Assembly: GCF_021390155.1 (NCBI RefSeq)
Contig: NZ_CP089985.1
Span: 5,095,001-5,159,000 of the forward strand
Direction: 5' to 3'
Length of the DNA stretch: 64,000 nucleotides
From: Pseudomonas sp. HN11
GTDB lineage: Bacteria; Pseudomonadota; Gammaproteobacteria; Pseudomonadales; Pseudomonadaceae
Made by a program: the position numbers and the translations under genes
Shown here: in pieces, positions 19,486-28,544 of the stretch
Numbering within the stretch: the stretch's first letter is position 1
How the letters are laid out: each line of letters begins with the position of its first letter
The notes under the pieces: model-generated
Seen by the model: only the letters and a program-made list of their open reading frames with translations
Databases searched by the model: none
What the model was told of the DNA's origin: nothing

Positions 19486-20009
19486 CACTAGGAATATCGT
19501 CTTTGATGCGTTGGGTGCTTGCTTTGCTCTGTCTATCATTCGCCACACTGGCGCCAGCGGCCACGGTGCAAACCCTGGGCGGTAAAACAGTCGAAAAAGT
19601 GCTGGTGCTCAAGTCCGCCCACCAGTTGCAGCTGATCAATGACGGCAAGCCGTTCAAGACCTACCGCATTTCCCTGGGCAAGAACCCCAAGGGCCACAAG
19701 CTGATCGAGGGCGACCGCCGCACGCCAGAGGGCCTTTACTGGATCGACTGGCGCAAGACCAGCGACCGCTTCAACCTGGCCATGCACATTTCCTATCCGA
19801 ATATCAGCGACGCGGCCCGTGCCCGCCGCGAAGGCGTGAAGCCCGGCAGTATGATCATGATCCACGGCACCCCCGACACCGAGGATTACCCGGAACAGTG
19901 GTTTCACACCCTGGACTGGACCGACGGCTGCATCGGCATGCGCAATGTGGATATGCGTGAAGTGTGGAACCTGGTCAAAGACGGCACTCTCATCGAGATT
20001 CGTCCGTAA
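19482..20009 (+). CDS. L,D-transpeptidase family protein (YkuD domain)
   Basis: A 175-residue exported protein. Residues 1-28 form a signal peptide (MRWVLALLCLSFATLAPA after a short polar lead). The YkuD domain includes YRISLGKNPKGHKLIEGDRRTPEG, then MIHGTPD and the catalytic block DWTDGCIGMRNVDM, where the cysteine is the nucleophile and the upstream His is in MIHG. It probably modifies peptidoglycan or attaches lipoprotein in the periplasm. Start choice is between the ATG at 19482 (overlapping the Nudix stop, ATGA) and one at 19506; the former suits translational coupling. Confidence 0.88.
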   Translation: MTLGISSLMRWVLALLCLSFATLAPAATVQTLGGKTVEKVLVLKSAHQLQLINDGKPFKTYRISLGKNPKGHKLIEGDRRTPEGLYWIDWRKTSDRFNLAMHISYPNISDAARARREGVKPGSMIMIHGTPDTEDYPEQWFHTLDWTDGCIGMRNVDMREVWNLVKDGTLIEIRP

Positions 20010-20125
20010 TCTCGTACCGTTCGTAAAATAATTCAAAAATATTTCCTGCCCTGCCCCGCGACCATCGGTGAATACCAGTTCACCCCCACGGGCTGCACAG
20101 TTCTGTGCGCGGTAAAGACCTCTCT

Positions 20126-20141
20126 AATACCACTTGATACC
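20126..20141. promoter_or_regulatory. Candidate upstream operator of the GlcNAc regulator
   Basis: AATACCACTTGATACC, in inverted orientation, shares an 11-base core (AAGTGGTATTA on the other strand) with the element inside the promoter at 20192-20220. The half-site AGTGGTAT resembles half of the DasR/NagR (GntR, UTRA) operator AGTGGTCTAGACCACT known from other bacteria. Confidence 0.5.
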
Positions 20142-20191
20142 GACTTCCATTACAGGGCCCTGAACCCACTATTTTCACCGGTTTGGCTGCA

Positions 20192-20220
20192 TTGACATGG
20201 TATTTAAGTGGTATTAATTT
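20192..20220 (+). promoter_or_regulatory. Promoter with embedded operator for the GlcNAc operon
   Basis: TTGACA (20192-20197), exactly 17 bases, TAATTT (20215-20220): a near-ideal sigma-70 promoter. The whole spacer is the repeat TGGTATTTAAGTGGTAT, so a repressor bound there would block RNA polymerase. The first gene downstream encodes a GntR/UTRA regulator, suggesting autoregulation of the whole nag operon. Confidence 0.7.
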
Positions 20221-20272
20221 CCGGCCAATACCGGGCGACAACACTCCAATAACCGCATCGGAAACCTTAACG

Positions 20273-21031
20273 ATGAATCCCATCCTGGGCCTGCGCCCCG
20301 ACGACAAACAATCCACGCCGCTGTACCTGCAATTGGCGCGCAAGCTGGAAGCGGCGATCCATGCCGGCCAGTGGACGTCCGAACAGGCGCTGCCATCGGA
20401 ACGGGCACTCAGTGAGCAACTGAGCATTTCCCGGGTCACCGCCCGCAAAGCCCTTGAAGTGCTGTTCGACCAAGGCCTGATCCGCCGCAGCCAGGGTTCC
20501 GGCACCTTTATCACGCCGCGCCTGGAACAACCGCTGTCGCGCCTGTCGGGTTTCAGCGAGATGCTGCGCCTCAAAGGCTTTGTGCCCAGCTCGCAGTGGC
20601 TGGAACGCGACATCACCCCGCCAACCCATGAAGAACTGATCCGCCTGTGCCTGTCGACCAGCGACAAAGTGGCGCGGCTCAAGCGCCTGCGCAAAGCCGA
20701 TGACACCGTGATGGCGATCGAAATGACGGTTGTCCCCGCCTCGGTGCTGCCGCAGCCGCAAGCCCTGGGCAGTTCGTTGTACGAATACTTTGAAAGCATC
20801 GGCAAGCCCATCGTCCGCGCCTTGCAGCATGTGCAGGCGATCAACGCCTCGGACGAGTTCGCCAGGCTGGTCGGCATCGCCCCCGGCACCGCCATGCTGC
20901 TGATGACGCGGGTTGGCTACACCGCCGATAACACGCCGATCGAAATCACCGACACCTACTGCCGCAACGACTACTACGACTTCGTCGCAGAACTGCGTCG
21001 CCACGACTATTCCGCTGAACTGCGAATTTAG
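20273..21031 (+). CDS. GntR-family transcriptional regulator of N-acetylglucosamine use (NagR/NagQ type)
   Basis: A 252-residue repressor. The N-terminal winged helix-turn-helix (about 15-80) includes LPSERALSEQLSISRVTARKALEVLFDQGLIRRSQGSGTFI. A UTRA ligand-binding domain follows (about 95-240), which in this subfamily senses an amino-sugar phosphate such as GlcNAc-6-P. The frame opens at 20183, but the ATG at 20273 begins the conserved domain. It is the first gene of an operon with nagA, an SIS-domain deaminase, a fused PTS phosphotransferase and NagE. The promoter has a repeat that fits an operator for the protein itself. Regulator identity is inferred from this context. Confidence 0.88.
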   Translation: MNPILGLRPDDKQSTPLYLQLARKLEAAIHAGQWTSEQALPSERALSEQLSISRVTARKALEVLFDQGLIRRSQGSGTFITPRLEQPLSRLSGFSEMLRLKGFVPSSQWLERDITPPTHEELIRLCLSTSDKVARLKRLRKADDTVMAIEMTVVPASVLPQPQALGSSLYEYFESIGKPIVRALQHVQAINASDEFARLVGIAPGTAMLLMTRVGYTADNTPIEITDTYCRNDYYDFVAELRRHDYSAELRI

Positions 21032-21041
21032 AGAACTGCCC

Positions 21042-22128
<1,087 letters not shown>

Positions 22129-22148
<20 letters not shown>

Positions 22149-23151
22149 AGAGGCCCTGGCCTCCTGCGACGCCGTTGCCGCCCAGCTGCAACGCCTGGAC
22201 CCGCTGCTGGAAGAAATCGCCGGCCGCCTGCGTCGCCAGCCGCCGCAGGTGGCGATGACCATCGCCCGTGGCAGCTCGGACCATGCCGCCAGTTATTTCG
22301 CCTACCTGGCCATGCAGCACGTCGGCATTCCAGTAGCGTCGTTGCCGATGTCGGTGGTGACCTTGTTGCAGGCCCCGATGAAAGTCAGCGGCCAAGTGGC
22401 GTTTGGCTTCTCCCAATCGGGCCAGAGCCCGGACCTGGTCAACAGTCTGCGCCTGCTGCGCAAACGCGGTGCCCTGAGCATTTCGCTGGTCAACGCAGAA
22501 GACTCGCCGCTGGAAGCCGCCTGCGAATTCCATGTGCCGCTGTGCGCTGGGCCGGAACACAGCGTGGCCGCGACCAAAAGCTTTATCGCCACCCTCAGCG
22601 CCAGCGCGCAGTTGATCGGCCACTGGAATCAGGAAACCGAGTTGCTGCAAGCCTGCCGCGCCCTGCCCGATGACCTGCGTGCCGCCGCCAAGCAAGATTG
22701 GACGGTTGCCATCGACGCCCTGCGCGACTGCCAGCAACTGATGGTTATCGGTCGCGGCGCCGGTTTCGCCATCGCCCAGGAAGCGGCGCTCAAGCTCAAG
22801 GAAACCTCGGCGATCCAGGCCGAAGCCTTCAGCAGCGCCGAAGTGCGTCACGGCCCGATGGCCCTGATCGGCGACAACTACCCGCTACTGGTATTCGCCC
22901 CGCGCGGCGCCGAGCAAGCCGGCCTGTTGAGCCTGGCCGCCGATATGCGCCAACGCGGCGCCCGTGTATTGCTGGCCGCGCCGGACGATATCGCCGAACG
23001 CGACCTGACCCTGAGCCGTGCCGAACACCCGACCCTGGACCCGATCCTGGCGATCCAGAGTTTCTACGTAATGGCGGCAGGTTTGGCGCAAGCCCGTGGC
23101 ATGGACCCGGACCAGCCGCGTCACCTGAGCAAAGTTACCCGCACTCACTGA
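22129..23151 (+). CDS. SIS-domain glucosamine-6-phosphate deaminase (NagB-II, GlmS-like)
   Basis: A 340-residue protein of two SIS domains: GRLRRQPPQVAMTIARGSSDHAASYFAY and SQSGQSPDLVNSLRLLRKRGA in the first, and GRGAGFAIAQEAALKLKETSAIQAEAFSSAEVRHGPMALI in the second. It is like the isomerase half of GlmS without the glutaminase domain. Such proteins replace NagB in many proteobacteria and deaminate glucosamine-6-P to fructose-6-P. The start is probably TTG at 22129, because GAAGGAG lies six bases before it; the ATG at 22141 lacks a site at proper spacing. The start overlaps nagA by 20 bases. Confidence 0.9.
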
Positions 23152-23164
23152 GTCGCGTTTCCTG

Positions 23165-25690
23165 ATGAGTACCGTGCCCATGTCCTACAACAATAATGAA
23201 TTGACCCTCAGCGCTCCGTTAAGCGGACCCGTGCTGACCCTGGGCAACGTTCCCGACGAAGTGTTTGCCAGCGGCGCCATGGGCGATGGTATTGCCATCG
23301 ACCCCCTGAACGATTGCCTGTATGCGCCGTGTGACGGCGTGATCATCCATGTCGCGCGTACCGGGCACGCCCTGACGATTCGCGCCGAGAACGGCGCCGA
23401 GGTGTTGATGCATGTGGGCATCGACACGGTGGAACTGAACGGCGAAGGCTTTGCCTTGCTGGTGAAGGAAGGCGCGAAGGTGAGCAAGGGCCAGGCGTTG
23501 GTGCAGTTTGATCTTGACCGCATTGCGCGCCAGTGCAAGAGCCTGGTCAGTCTGATCATCCTGACCAATGGCGAGCGCTTTGAATTGCGTGCGGTGGCCG
23601 GGCAAACGGTGAAGGTCGGTGAGCCGTTGTTGCAGGTCGTGGCGCGTTCGGCGGCAGTGGCTCAAACCGCTGTGGATAACTCGAACGCTGAAGTCAGCGC
23701 CAGCGTGCGCATCACCCATCGTGGAGGTTTGCACGCGCGCCCGGCGGCGTTGATTCGTAAGACCGCACAAGGTTTCAGCAGCCAGGCGCAGTTGCACTTC
23801 GGCGATAAGTCCGCGTCATGTGACAGCCTGATTGGCTTAATGGGCTTGGGTATTGGTGAAGGTGATGAAGTGCGTGTGAGCTGTCGCGGCAAAGACGCCG
23901 AAGCCGCTTTGCAGGCCTTGGTCGCAGCATTGTCAGCTGCCATCAAAGAAGAACACCACGCCCCCATCGTTGCCACCCCACGCAGGGCAAATACCGAAGC
24001 CGGCGTGTTACAAGGCGTGTGTGCCGCGCCGGGTCTCGTATGCGGGCCGCTGTTCCGCCTGACCGGTATCGAACTGCCGGCAGACACCGGCAACCACACT
24101 GCCGATGAGCAACTGCAACACCTCGACACGGCCCTGGAGCAGGTGCGCAGCGAAATTCGCATCACTCTGGATCATGCCCGCCAGCGCAAGAACGTTGATG
24201 AAGAGGACATCTTCGCCGCCCACCTCGCGCTGCTGGAAGACCCGAATCTGCTGGAAGCCGCGGCCGGTTCAATTGAACAAGGCAGCGCAGCCACCCACGC
24301 CTGGCGCGATGCAATCCAGGCGCAATGCGCGGTATTGCTGGCCCTGGGCAAACCGCTGTTTGCCGAGCGCGCCAACGACCTGCGGGACTTGCAACAACGG
24401 GTATTGCGCGCGTTGCTGGGTGAAGCCTGGCATTTCGAATTGCCCGCCGGATCGATTGTCAGCGCCCATGAACTGACCCCGTCTGACTTGCTGCAACTGA
24501 GTGCGCAACAAGCCGTCGGCATTTGCATGGCCGAAGGCGGCGCCACCTCTCACGTGGCGATCCTGGCCCGCGGCAAAGGCTTGCCCTGCGTAGTGGCCTT
24601 GGGCGCGGACGTACTTGATGTGCCCCAGGGTCAACGCGTGGTACTCGACGCCGCCAACGGCCGTCTGGAACTGGAACCCAGCGACGCACGCCACGCCGAA
24701 GTGCACCAGATTCGCGACGCGCAGAAACTGCGTCGCCAGCAGCAGCAGGCCCAGGCCCAACAGCCGGCACGCACCACCGATGGAGTGACCATCGAAGTCG
24801 CCGCCAATGTCGCGTCCAGTGCCGAAGCCCAGGTGGCGTTTGAAAATGGCGCCGATGGTGTTGGCCTGCTGCGCACCGAGTTTCTCTTCGTCGACCGCCG
24901 TACCGCGCCGGATGAACAGGAACAACGCCACGCCTATCAAGCCGTGCTGGATGCCATGGGCGATAAATCCGTGATCATCCGCACCATCGACGTGGGCGGC
25001 GACAAGCAGCTCGACTACCTGCCGCTGCCGGTCGAAGCCAATCCGGTGCTGGGCCTGCGCGGTATTCGCATGGCCCAAGTGCGCCCGGAAGTGCTCGACC
25101 AGCAACTGCGTGCCCTGCTTCAAGTAAGCCCGCTGGCGCGCTGCCGCATCCTGCTGCCGATGGTCAGCGAAGTGGATGAGTTGCTGCAGATCCGCCAACG
25201 TCTGGATGAGCTGTGCATTGAGCTGGAACTGACGCAACGCCCAGAGCTGGGCGTAATGATCGAAGTGCCCGCCGCCGCGCTGATGGCCGAGCAGTTGGCC
25301 AAGCACGCGGACTTCCTGTCTATCGGCACCAATGACCTGTCCCAATACACCCTGGCCATGGACCGAGACCACGCCGGCCTCGCCGCACGGGTCGACGCCT
25401 TGCACCCGGCCCTGCTGCGGCTGATCGCCCAAACCTGCGCCGGGGCTTTAAAACATGGACGTTGGGTCGGCGTCTGCGGCGCCCTCGCCTCCGACCCGCT
25501 CGCCACGCCGGTGCTGGTCGGCCTGGGCGTCAGCGAGCTGTCGGTGAGCCCGCCGCAGATCGGAGAAATCAAGGACCGTGTCCGTCGCCTGGACGCGGCG
25601 CAATGCCGGCAATTGAGCCAAGGCCTGCTCGACCTGAGCAGCGCCAAAGCCGTTCGCCACGCCTGTCAACACCACTGGCCGCTGAGCTGA
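23165..25690 (+). CDS. Fused PTS protein EIIA(Glc-type)-HPr-EI for the N-acetylglucosamine system
   Basis: An 841-residue cytoplasmic phosphotransferase with three modules. EIIA is about 15-165, with active H83 in LMHVGIDTVELNGEGF. HPr is about 175-262, with H190 in HRGGLHARPAALI. Enzyme I is about 284-841, with H463 in GGATSHVAILARGKGLP, the PEP-site region GVGLLRTEFLF and the C-terminal GTNDLSQYTLAMDRD. Phosphate should pass from PEP through EI, HPr and EIIA to the EIIB of NagE, encoded next. No clear ribosome binding site precedes the ATG at 23165; a second in-frame ATG lies 15 bases later. A paralogue serves the trehalose locus at 35846. Confidence 0.93.
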   Translation: MSTVPMSYNNNELTLSAPLSGPVLTLGNVPDEVFASGAMGDGIAIDPLNDCLYAPCDGVIIHVARTGHALTIRAENGAEVLMHVGIDTVELNGEGFALLVKEGAKVSKGQALVQFDLDRIARQCKSLVSLIILTNGERFELRAVAGQTVKVGEPLLQVVARSAAVAQTAVDNSNAEVSASVRITHRGGLHARPAALIRKTAQGFSSQAQLHFGDKSASCDSLIGLMGLGIGEGDEVRVSCRGKDAEAALQALVAALSAAIKEEHHAPIVATPRRANTEAGVLQGVCAAPGLVCGPLFRLTGIELPADTGNHTADEQLQHLDTALEQVRSEIRITLDHARQRKNVDEEDIFAAHLALLEDPNLLEAAAGSIEQGSAATHAWRDAIQAQCAVLLALGKPLFAERANDLRDLQQRVLRALLGEAWHFELPAGSIVSAHELTPSDLLQLSAQQAVGICMAEGGATSHVAILARGKGLPCVVALGADVLDVPQGQRVVLDAANGRLELEPSDARHAEVHQIRDAQKLRRQQQQAQAQQPARTTDGVTIEVAANVASSAEAQVAFENGADGVGLLRTEFLFVDRRTAPDEQEQRHAYQAVLDAMGDKSVIIRTIDVGGDKQLDYLPLPVEANPVLGLRGIRMAQVRPEVLDQQLRALLQVSPLARCRILLPMVSEVDELLQIRQRLDELCIELELTQRPELGVMIEVPAAALMAEQLAKHADFLSIGTNDLSQYTLAMDRDHAGLAARVDALHPALLRLIAQTCAGALKHGRWVGVCGALASDPLATPVLVGLGVSELSVSPPQIGEIKDRVRRLDAAQCRQLSQGLLDLSSAKAVRHACQHHWPLS

Positions 25691-25717
25691 CAACAACAAG
25701 AAAAAAGGAGACTCGCT

Positions 25718-27415
25718 ATGTACCAACATGTCATCGAAGGCCTGCAACGCCTGGGCCGTGCACTCATGCTGCCGATCGCGATCCTGCCAATCGCCGGCCT
25801 GCTGCTACGCCTGGGCGACACCGATTTGCTCAACATCGCGGTGATGCACGACGCCGGGCAGGCGATCTTCGCCAACCTGGCGCTGATCTTCGCCATCGGC
25901 ATCGCCGTGGGTTTCGCCCGCGACAACAACGGCACGGCCGGTTTGGCCGGGGCGATTGGTTACCTGGTGATGGTCTCCACGCTCAAGGTGATGGACACAA
26001 CCATCAACATGGGCATGCTCGCCGGTATCGCCAGCGGCCTGATGGCGGGCGGGCTGTATAACCGATTCAAGGACATCAAGTTGCCGGAGTACCTGGCGTT
26101 CTTTGGTGGGCGCCGGTTTGTACCGATTGTCACCGGGTTCTCGGCAGTCGGTCTGGGTGTGATCTTTGGGTTGATCTGGCCGCCGATCCAGCACGGCATC
26201 AACAGCTTCGGCGTGCTGCTGATGGAAAGCGGCAGCCTGGGCGCCTTTGTGTTCGGCGTGTTCAACCGCCTGCTGATCGTCACCGGCCTGCACCACATCC
26301 TCAACAACATGGCGTGGTTTGTGTTTGGCAGCTTTACCGATCCCGCCACTGGCGCGGTTGTGACGGGTGACCTGACCCGCTACTTCGCCGGCGACCCGAA
26401 AGGCGGCCAGTTCATGACAGGCATGTTCCCGGTGATGCTGTTCGGCTTGCCTGCGGCGTGTCTGGCGATGTACCGCAACGCGCTGCCGGAGCGCCGTAAA
26501 GTGATGGGCGGGATTTTCCTGTCGATGGCGCTGACCTCGTTCCTGACTGGGGTGACCGAGCCGATTGAGTTCGCGTTCATGTTCCTCGCGCCGTTCCTGT
26601 ACCTGATCCACGCCGTGCTGACCGGCCTGTCGATGGCTGTCACCAATATGCTGAATATCCACCTGGGCTTTACCTTCTCCGGTGGGTTTATCGACATGGT
26701 GCTGGGTTGGGGCAAGTCCACCAATGGCTGGCTGGTGTTCCCGGTCGGCCTGGCCTATGCGCTGATCTACTACAGCGTGTTCAACTACTGCATTCGTCGC
26801 TTTAACCTGAAGACGCCGGGGCGGGAAGATATCCAGGTGGTGCAGGCTGAGGTGATGAGTGATAACCAGCGGGCCACGGCTTACATCCAGGCGCTGGGCG
26901 GTGCGGAGAATCTGCTGAGCGTCGGCGCCTGCACCACGCGCCTGCGGTTGGACATGGTGGATCGCAACAAAGCGATGGATGCGGAGCTGAAAGCCCTGGG
27001 TGCCATGGCGGTCGTCCGGCCAGGTAACGGCGGCAGTTTGCAGGTGGTGGTCGGGCCGATGGCAGACAGCATTGCCGATGAGATTCGCTTGGCCATGCCT
27101 TCGTTTGTCGCCAGTGCGCCGGTGGCGGTTGCGCCTGTGGATAAGCCGGTGGCGGTGAATGTGCAGGAAGCCGAGAAATGGCTGAATGCGTTGGGTGGTC
27201 GCGGGAATGTGCGGCAGTTGGAAGCGGTGGCGACGACTCGGTTACGGGTGGAGTTGGGGGATGATTCTGTATTGTCCGAAGCTCAACTTACTGCACTCGG
27301 CTGCCAGGGTGTGAGCCAGCTGGAAAGCGGTGTGTGGCACCTGTTGATTGGTGAAAATGCGTCAGGATTGGGTGAAGCGTTGGAGCGGTTGGTTACCCGC
27401 CCAATCAACGCCTGA
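25718..27415 (+). CDS. nagE: PTS N-acetylglucosamine permease EIICB with an extra EIIB-like domain
   Basis: A 565-residue permease that takes up and phosphorylates GlcNAc. Residues 1-365 are EIIC with about ten membrane segments and the hallmark GVTEPIEF (278-285). EIIB follows (about 383-460) with the phosphorylated C405 in GACTTRLRL. A second EIIB-like domain (about 483-558) has VATTRLRVEL, with Ala505 in place of the cysteine. There is no EIIA domain; that function comes from the fused protein encoded 27 bases upstream. GGAG sits seven bases before the ATG. Specificity for GlcNAc rests on sequence class and the nagA neighbour. Confidence 0.93.
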   Translation: MYQHVIEGLQRLGRALMLPIAILPIAGLLLRLGDTDLLNIAVMHDAGQAIFANLALIFAIGIAVGFARDNNGTAGLAGAIGYLVMVSTLKVMDTTINMGMLAGIASGLMAGGLYNRFKDIKLPEYLAFFGGRRFVPIVTGFSAVGLGVIFGLIWPPIQHGINSFGVLLMESGSLGAFVFGVFNRLLIVTGLHHILNNMAWFVFGSFTDPATGAVVTGDLTRYFAGDPKGGQFMTGMFPVMLFGLPAACLAMYRNALPERRKVMGGIFLSMALTSFLTGVTEPIEFAFMFLAPFLYLIHAVLTGLSMAVTNMLNIHLGFTFSGGFIDMVLGWGKSTNGWLVFPVGLAYALIYYSVFNYCIRRFNLKTPGREDIQVVQAEVMSDNQRATAYIQALGGAENLLSVGACTTRLRLDMVDRNKAMDAELKALGAMAVVRPGNGGSLQVVVGPMADSIADEIRLAMPSFVASAPVAVAPVDKPVAVNVQEAEKWLNALGGRGNVRQLEAVATTRLRVELGDDSVLSEAQLTALGCQGVSQLESGVWHLLIGENASGLGEALERLVTRPINA

Positions 27416-27417
27416 CC

Positions 27418-27455
27418 ACCCTGTGGCGAGGGAGCTTGCTCCCTCGCCACAGGGT
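27418..27455. repeat. 38-bp perfect palindrome (REP-like or terminator)
   Basis: ACCCTGTGGCGAGGGA, GCTTGC, TCCCTCGCCACAGGGT: 16-base arms around a self-complementary 6-base centre. It sits three bases after the nagE stop, between convergent genes. It is a second class of P. fluorescens intergenic palindrome and may act as a bidirectional terminator or mRNA 3' stabiliser. There is no U-run. Confidence 0.85.
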
Positions 27456-27463
27456 GGGTGTGG

Positions 27464-27727
27464 TCAGTTGCTGATCGGCACTTCCTGTAGGTCCAACACC
27501 CGATCGACCATCAACTGGATACCTTCCACCATCCGATGAATCCCCAGCACTGCATCTCGCTGCGGGCCGTCGACGTCAAAAGCCAGATTACCCGCCAGTG
27601 CCTGTACTGATGCCAGGTCTTGGGAAGCATTGGCGAGCAGGGTTTCGGTGTTCAGGTTGGTTAGGACGGTGAAAATTTGGTCGGTGGGCTGGGAATCTGA
27701 CGGGGGGCTTGGGCTGTCTTTGATCAT
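27464..27727 (-). CDS. DUF6124 family small protein
   Basis: An 87-residue protein. It has a Pro/Ser/Asp-rich N terminus (MIKDSPSPPSDSQPTDQIF) and a helical remainder (TETLLANASQDLASVQALAGNLAF, then GIHRMVEGIQLMVDRVLD). I recall this as the DUF6124 family, common in multiple copies in Pseudomonas and of unknown function. AGAGG precedes the ATG at 27725-27727 at good spacing. An open frame continues upstream through a highly structured leader (27782-27861) and is judged not translated. The gene is alone and convergent with nagE. Some relatives are linked to stress or surface traits, but nothing here shows that. Confidence 0.75.
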   Translation of the reverse strand: MIKDSPSPPSDSQPTDQIFTVLTNLNTETLLANASQDLASVQALAGNLAFDVDGPQRDAVLGIHRMVEGIQLMVDRVLDLQEVPISN

Positions 27728-27781
27728 GGTAAACCTCTGGTGTGAAGTAAGGACTACCAGCATCACTTGCAGATGATGGGT

Positions 27782-27861
27782 GGCAGCTGTGTGCGGGCCT
27801 GCAAGACCGAGAGTCACCAGCAAGTCTCGGTAGACCCGAAGGTCTCCCGCACACAGCCGCC
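27782..27861 (-). ncRNA. Structured leader element (three-way-junction type) upstream of the DUF6124 gene
   Basis: On the minus strand a 16-base closing helix (GGCGGCTGTGTGCGGG with CCCGCACACAGCTGCC, one mismatch) encloses two hairpins. The first is AGACC-TTCG-GGTCT, a UUCG tetraloop. The second is CCGAGA with TCTCGG around a 12-base loop, CTTGCTGGTGAC. A nine-base single strand (TCTTGCAGG) follows. The element ends 54 bases before the start codon of the DUF6124 gene. It looks like a structured 5' leader or an independent small RNA. I do not know an established Rfam family for it. Confidence 0.65.
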
Positions 27862-27940
27862 ATAAATGGCGACCATGAAAAAGCGCCGCAATTATAAAGG
27901 CGCTTGTAACTCACTGGTGAGGTTTCGGCGGGCTTGCAGT

Positions 27941-28022
27941 CCCGGTCACTGAATTGGCAGCGACTGGCAAAGGTTAGTGAGGTGAGTTCCGAGGGACAAC
28001 CTGAAAGACCTGTGGGAAATCT
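27941..28022. repeat. Direct repeat copy A (about 82 bp)
   Basis: Related to 29220-29303, with roughly four bases in five identical by eye and a 22-base identical core at 27986-28007. It lies upstream, on the minus strand, of the structured leader and DUF6124 gene. Confidence 0.75.
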
Positions 28023-28048
28023 CCGAGAGCTGAAGATATCGCAGACAG

Positions 28049-28079
28049 CAAAAACCCGGCCTTCGCCGGGTTCTTCAGT
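28049..28079 (-). terminator. Rho-independent terminator of the nucleotidyltransferase module
   Basis: On the minus strand AACCCGGC-GAAG-GCCGGGTT, a perfect eight-base-pair stem, is followed by TTTTTGC. It lies 13 bases after the stop codon of the 150-residue gene and separates that operon from the DUF6124 leader. Confidence 0.85.
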
Positions 28080-28091
28080 CGCAATCAACAC

Positions 28092-28544
28092 CTAGGCAGA
28101 CGCTGCACGCTGCTGCGCTTCGTAATGGCGAGTCTGGAAAGGCATCAACGCCTGAGCCTTCAAACCCAGCCCTTCACTCAGCCCCCAAGACACTGCCAGT
28201 TCATCACGACGACTGCGCAATGCAACAGCGCCCTGTGGTTTCACGTCTTGCTTGGAGGCAGATGCTGAAAACAGCTCAAGCGCCTTCAACGCCTCTAATA
28301 ACCGACTATCCGTCACGCAAGAAAACCGCGTGAAGCGCTCTAGCAAATAGCCTGCGCGACGAAGCTCCAATTCGCTGGAGTGGCCATCCAGAAAGTCCTT
28401 CACTTCCCCCACAAGGTTGGCGTCGGAGTACCAAACCGCTTTCGCTGCACTCACCAGCGCGTCGTCATCAGCCTGATTCAAAGGGCTTTTGACCAGTGTG
28501 TCCAAGGCGGACGAGAGGATGGGACCGTTAAAAGACTTGGCCAT
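28092..28544 (-). CDS. Hypothetical protein, partner of the adjacent nucleotidyltransferase
   Basis: A 150-residue, mostly helical soluble protein starting MAKSFNGPILSSALDTLVKS. Other features are VWYSDANLVGEVKDFLDGHSS and the segment ELELRRAGYLLERFTRF. It ends with Gln/Ala-rich sequence. No signal peptide, membrane span or known catalytic motif is seen, and no family is recognised. Its start overlaps the end of the nucleotidyltransferase gene by 17 bases, so the two are co-translated. By position it could be the antitoxin or regulatory partner of that enzyme. A strong terminator follows. Confidence 0.7.
   Translation of the reverse strand: MAKSFNGPILSSALDTLVKSPLNQADDDALVSAAKAVWYSDANLVGEVKDFLDGHSSELELRRAGYLLERFTRFSCVTDSRLLEALKALELFSASASKQDVKPQGAVALRSRRDELAVSWGLSEGLGLKAQALMPFQTRHYEAQQRAASA

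Noticed and set aside
27728..28091. Longer open frames through the DUF6124 leader and repeat copy A
   Set aside because: They translate base-paired RNA arms and a non-coding repeat; the ATG at 27727 has the only good ribosome binding site.
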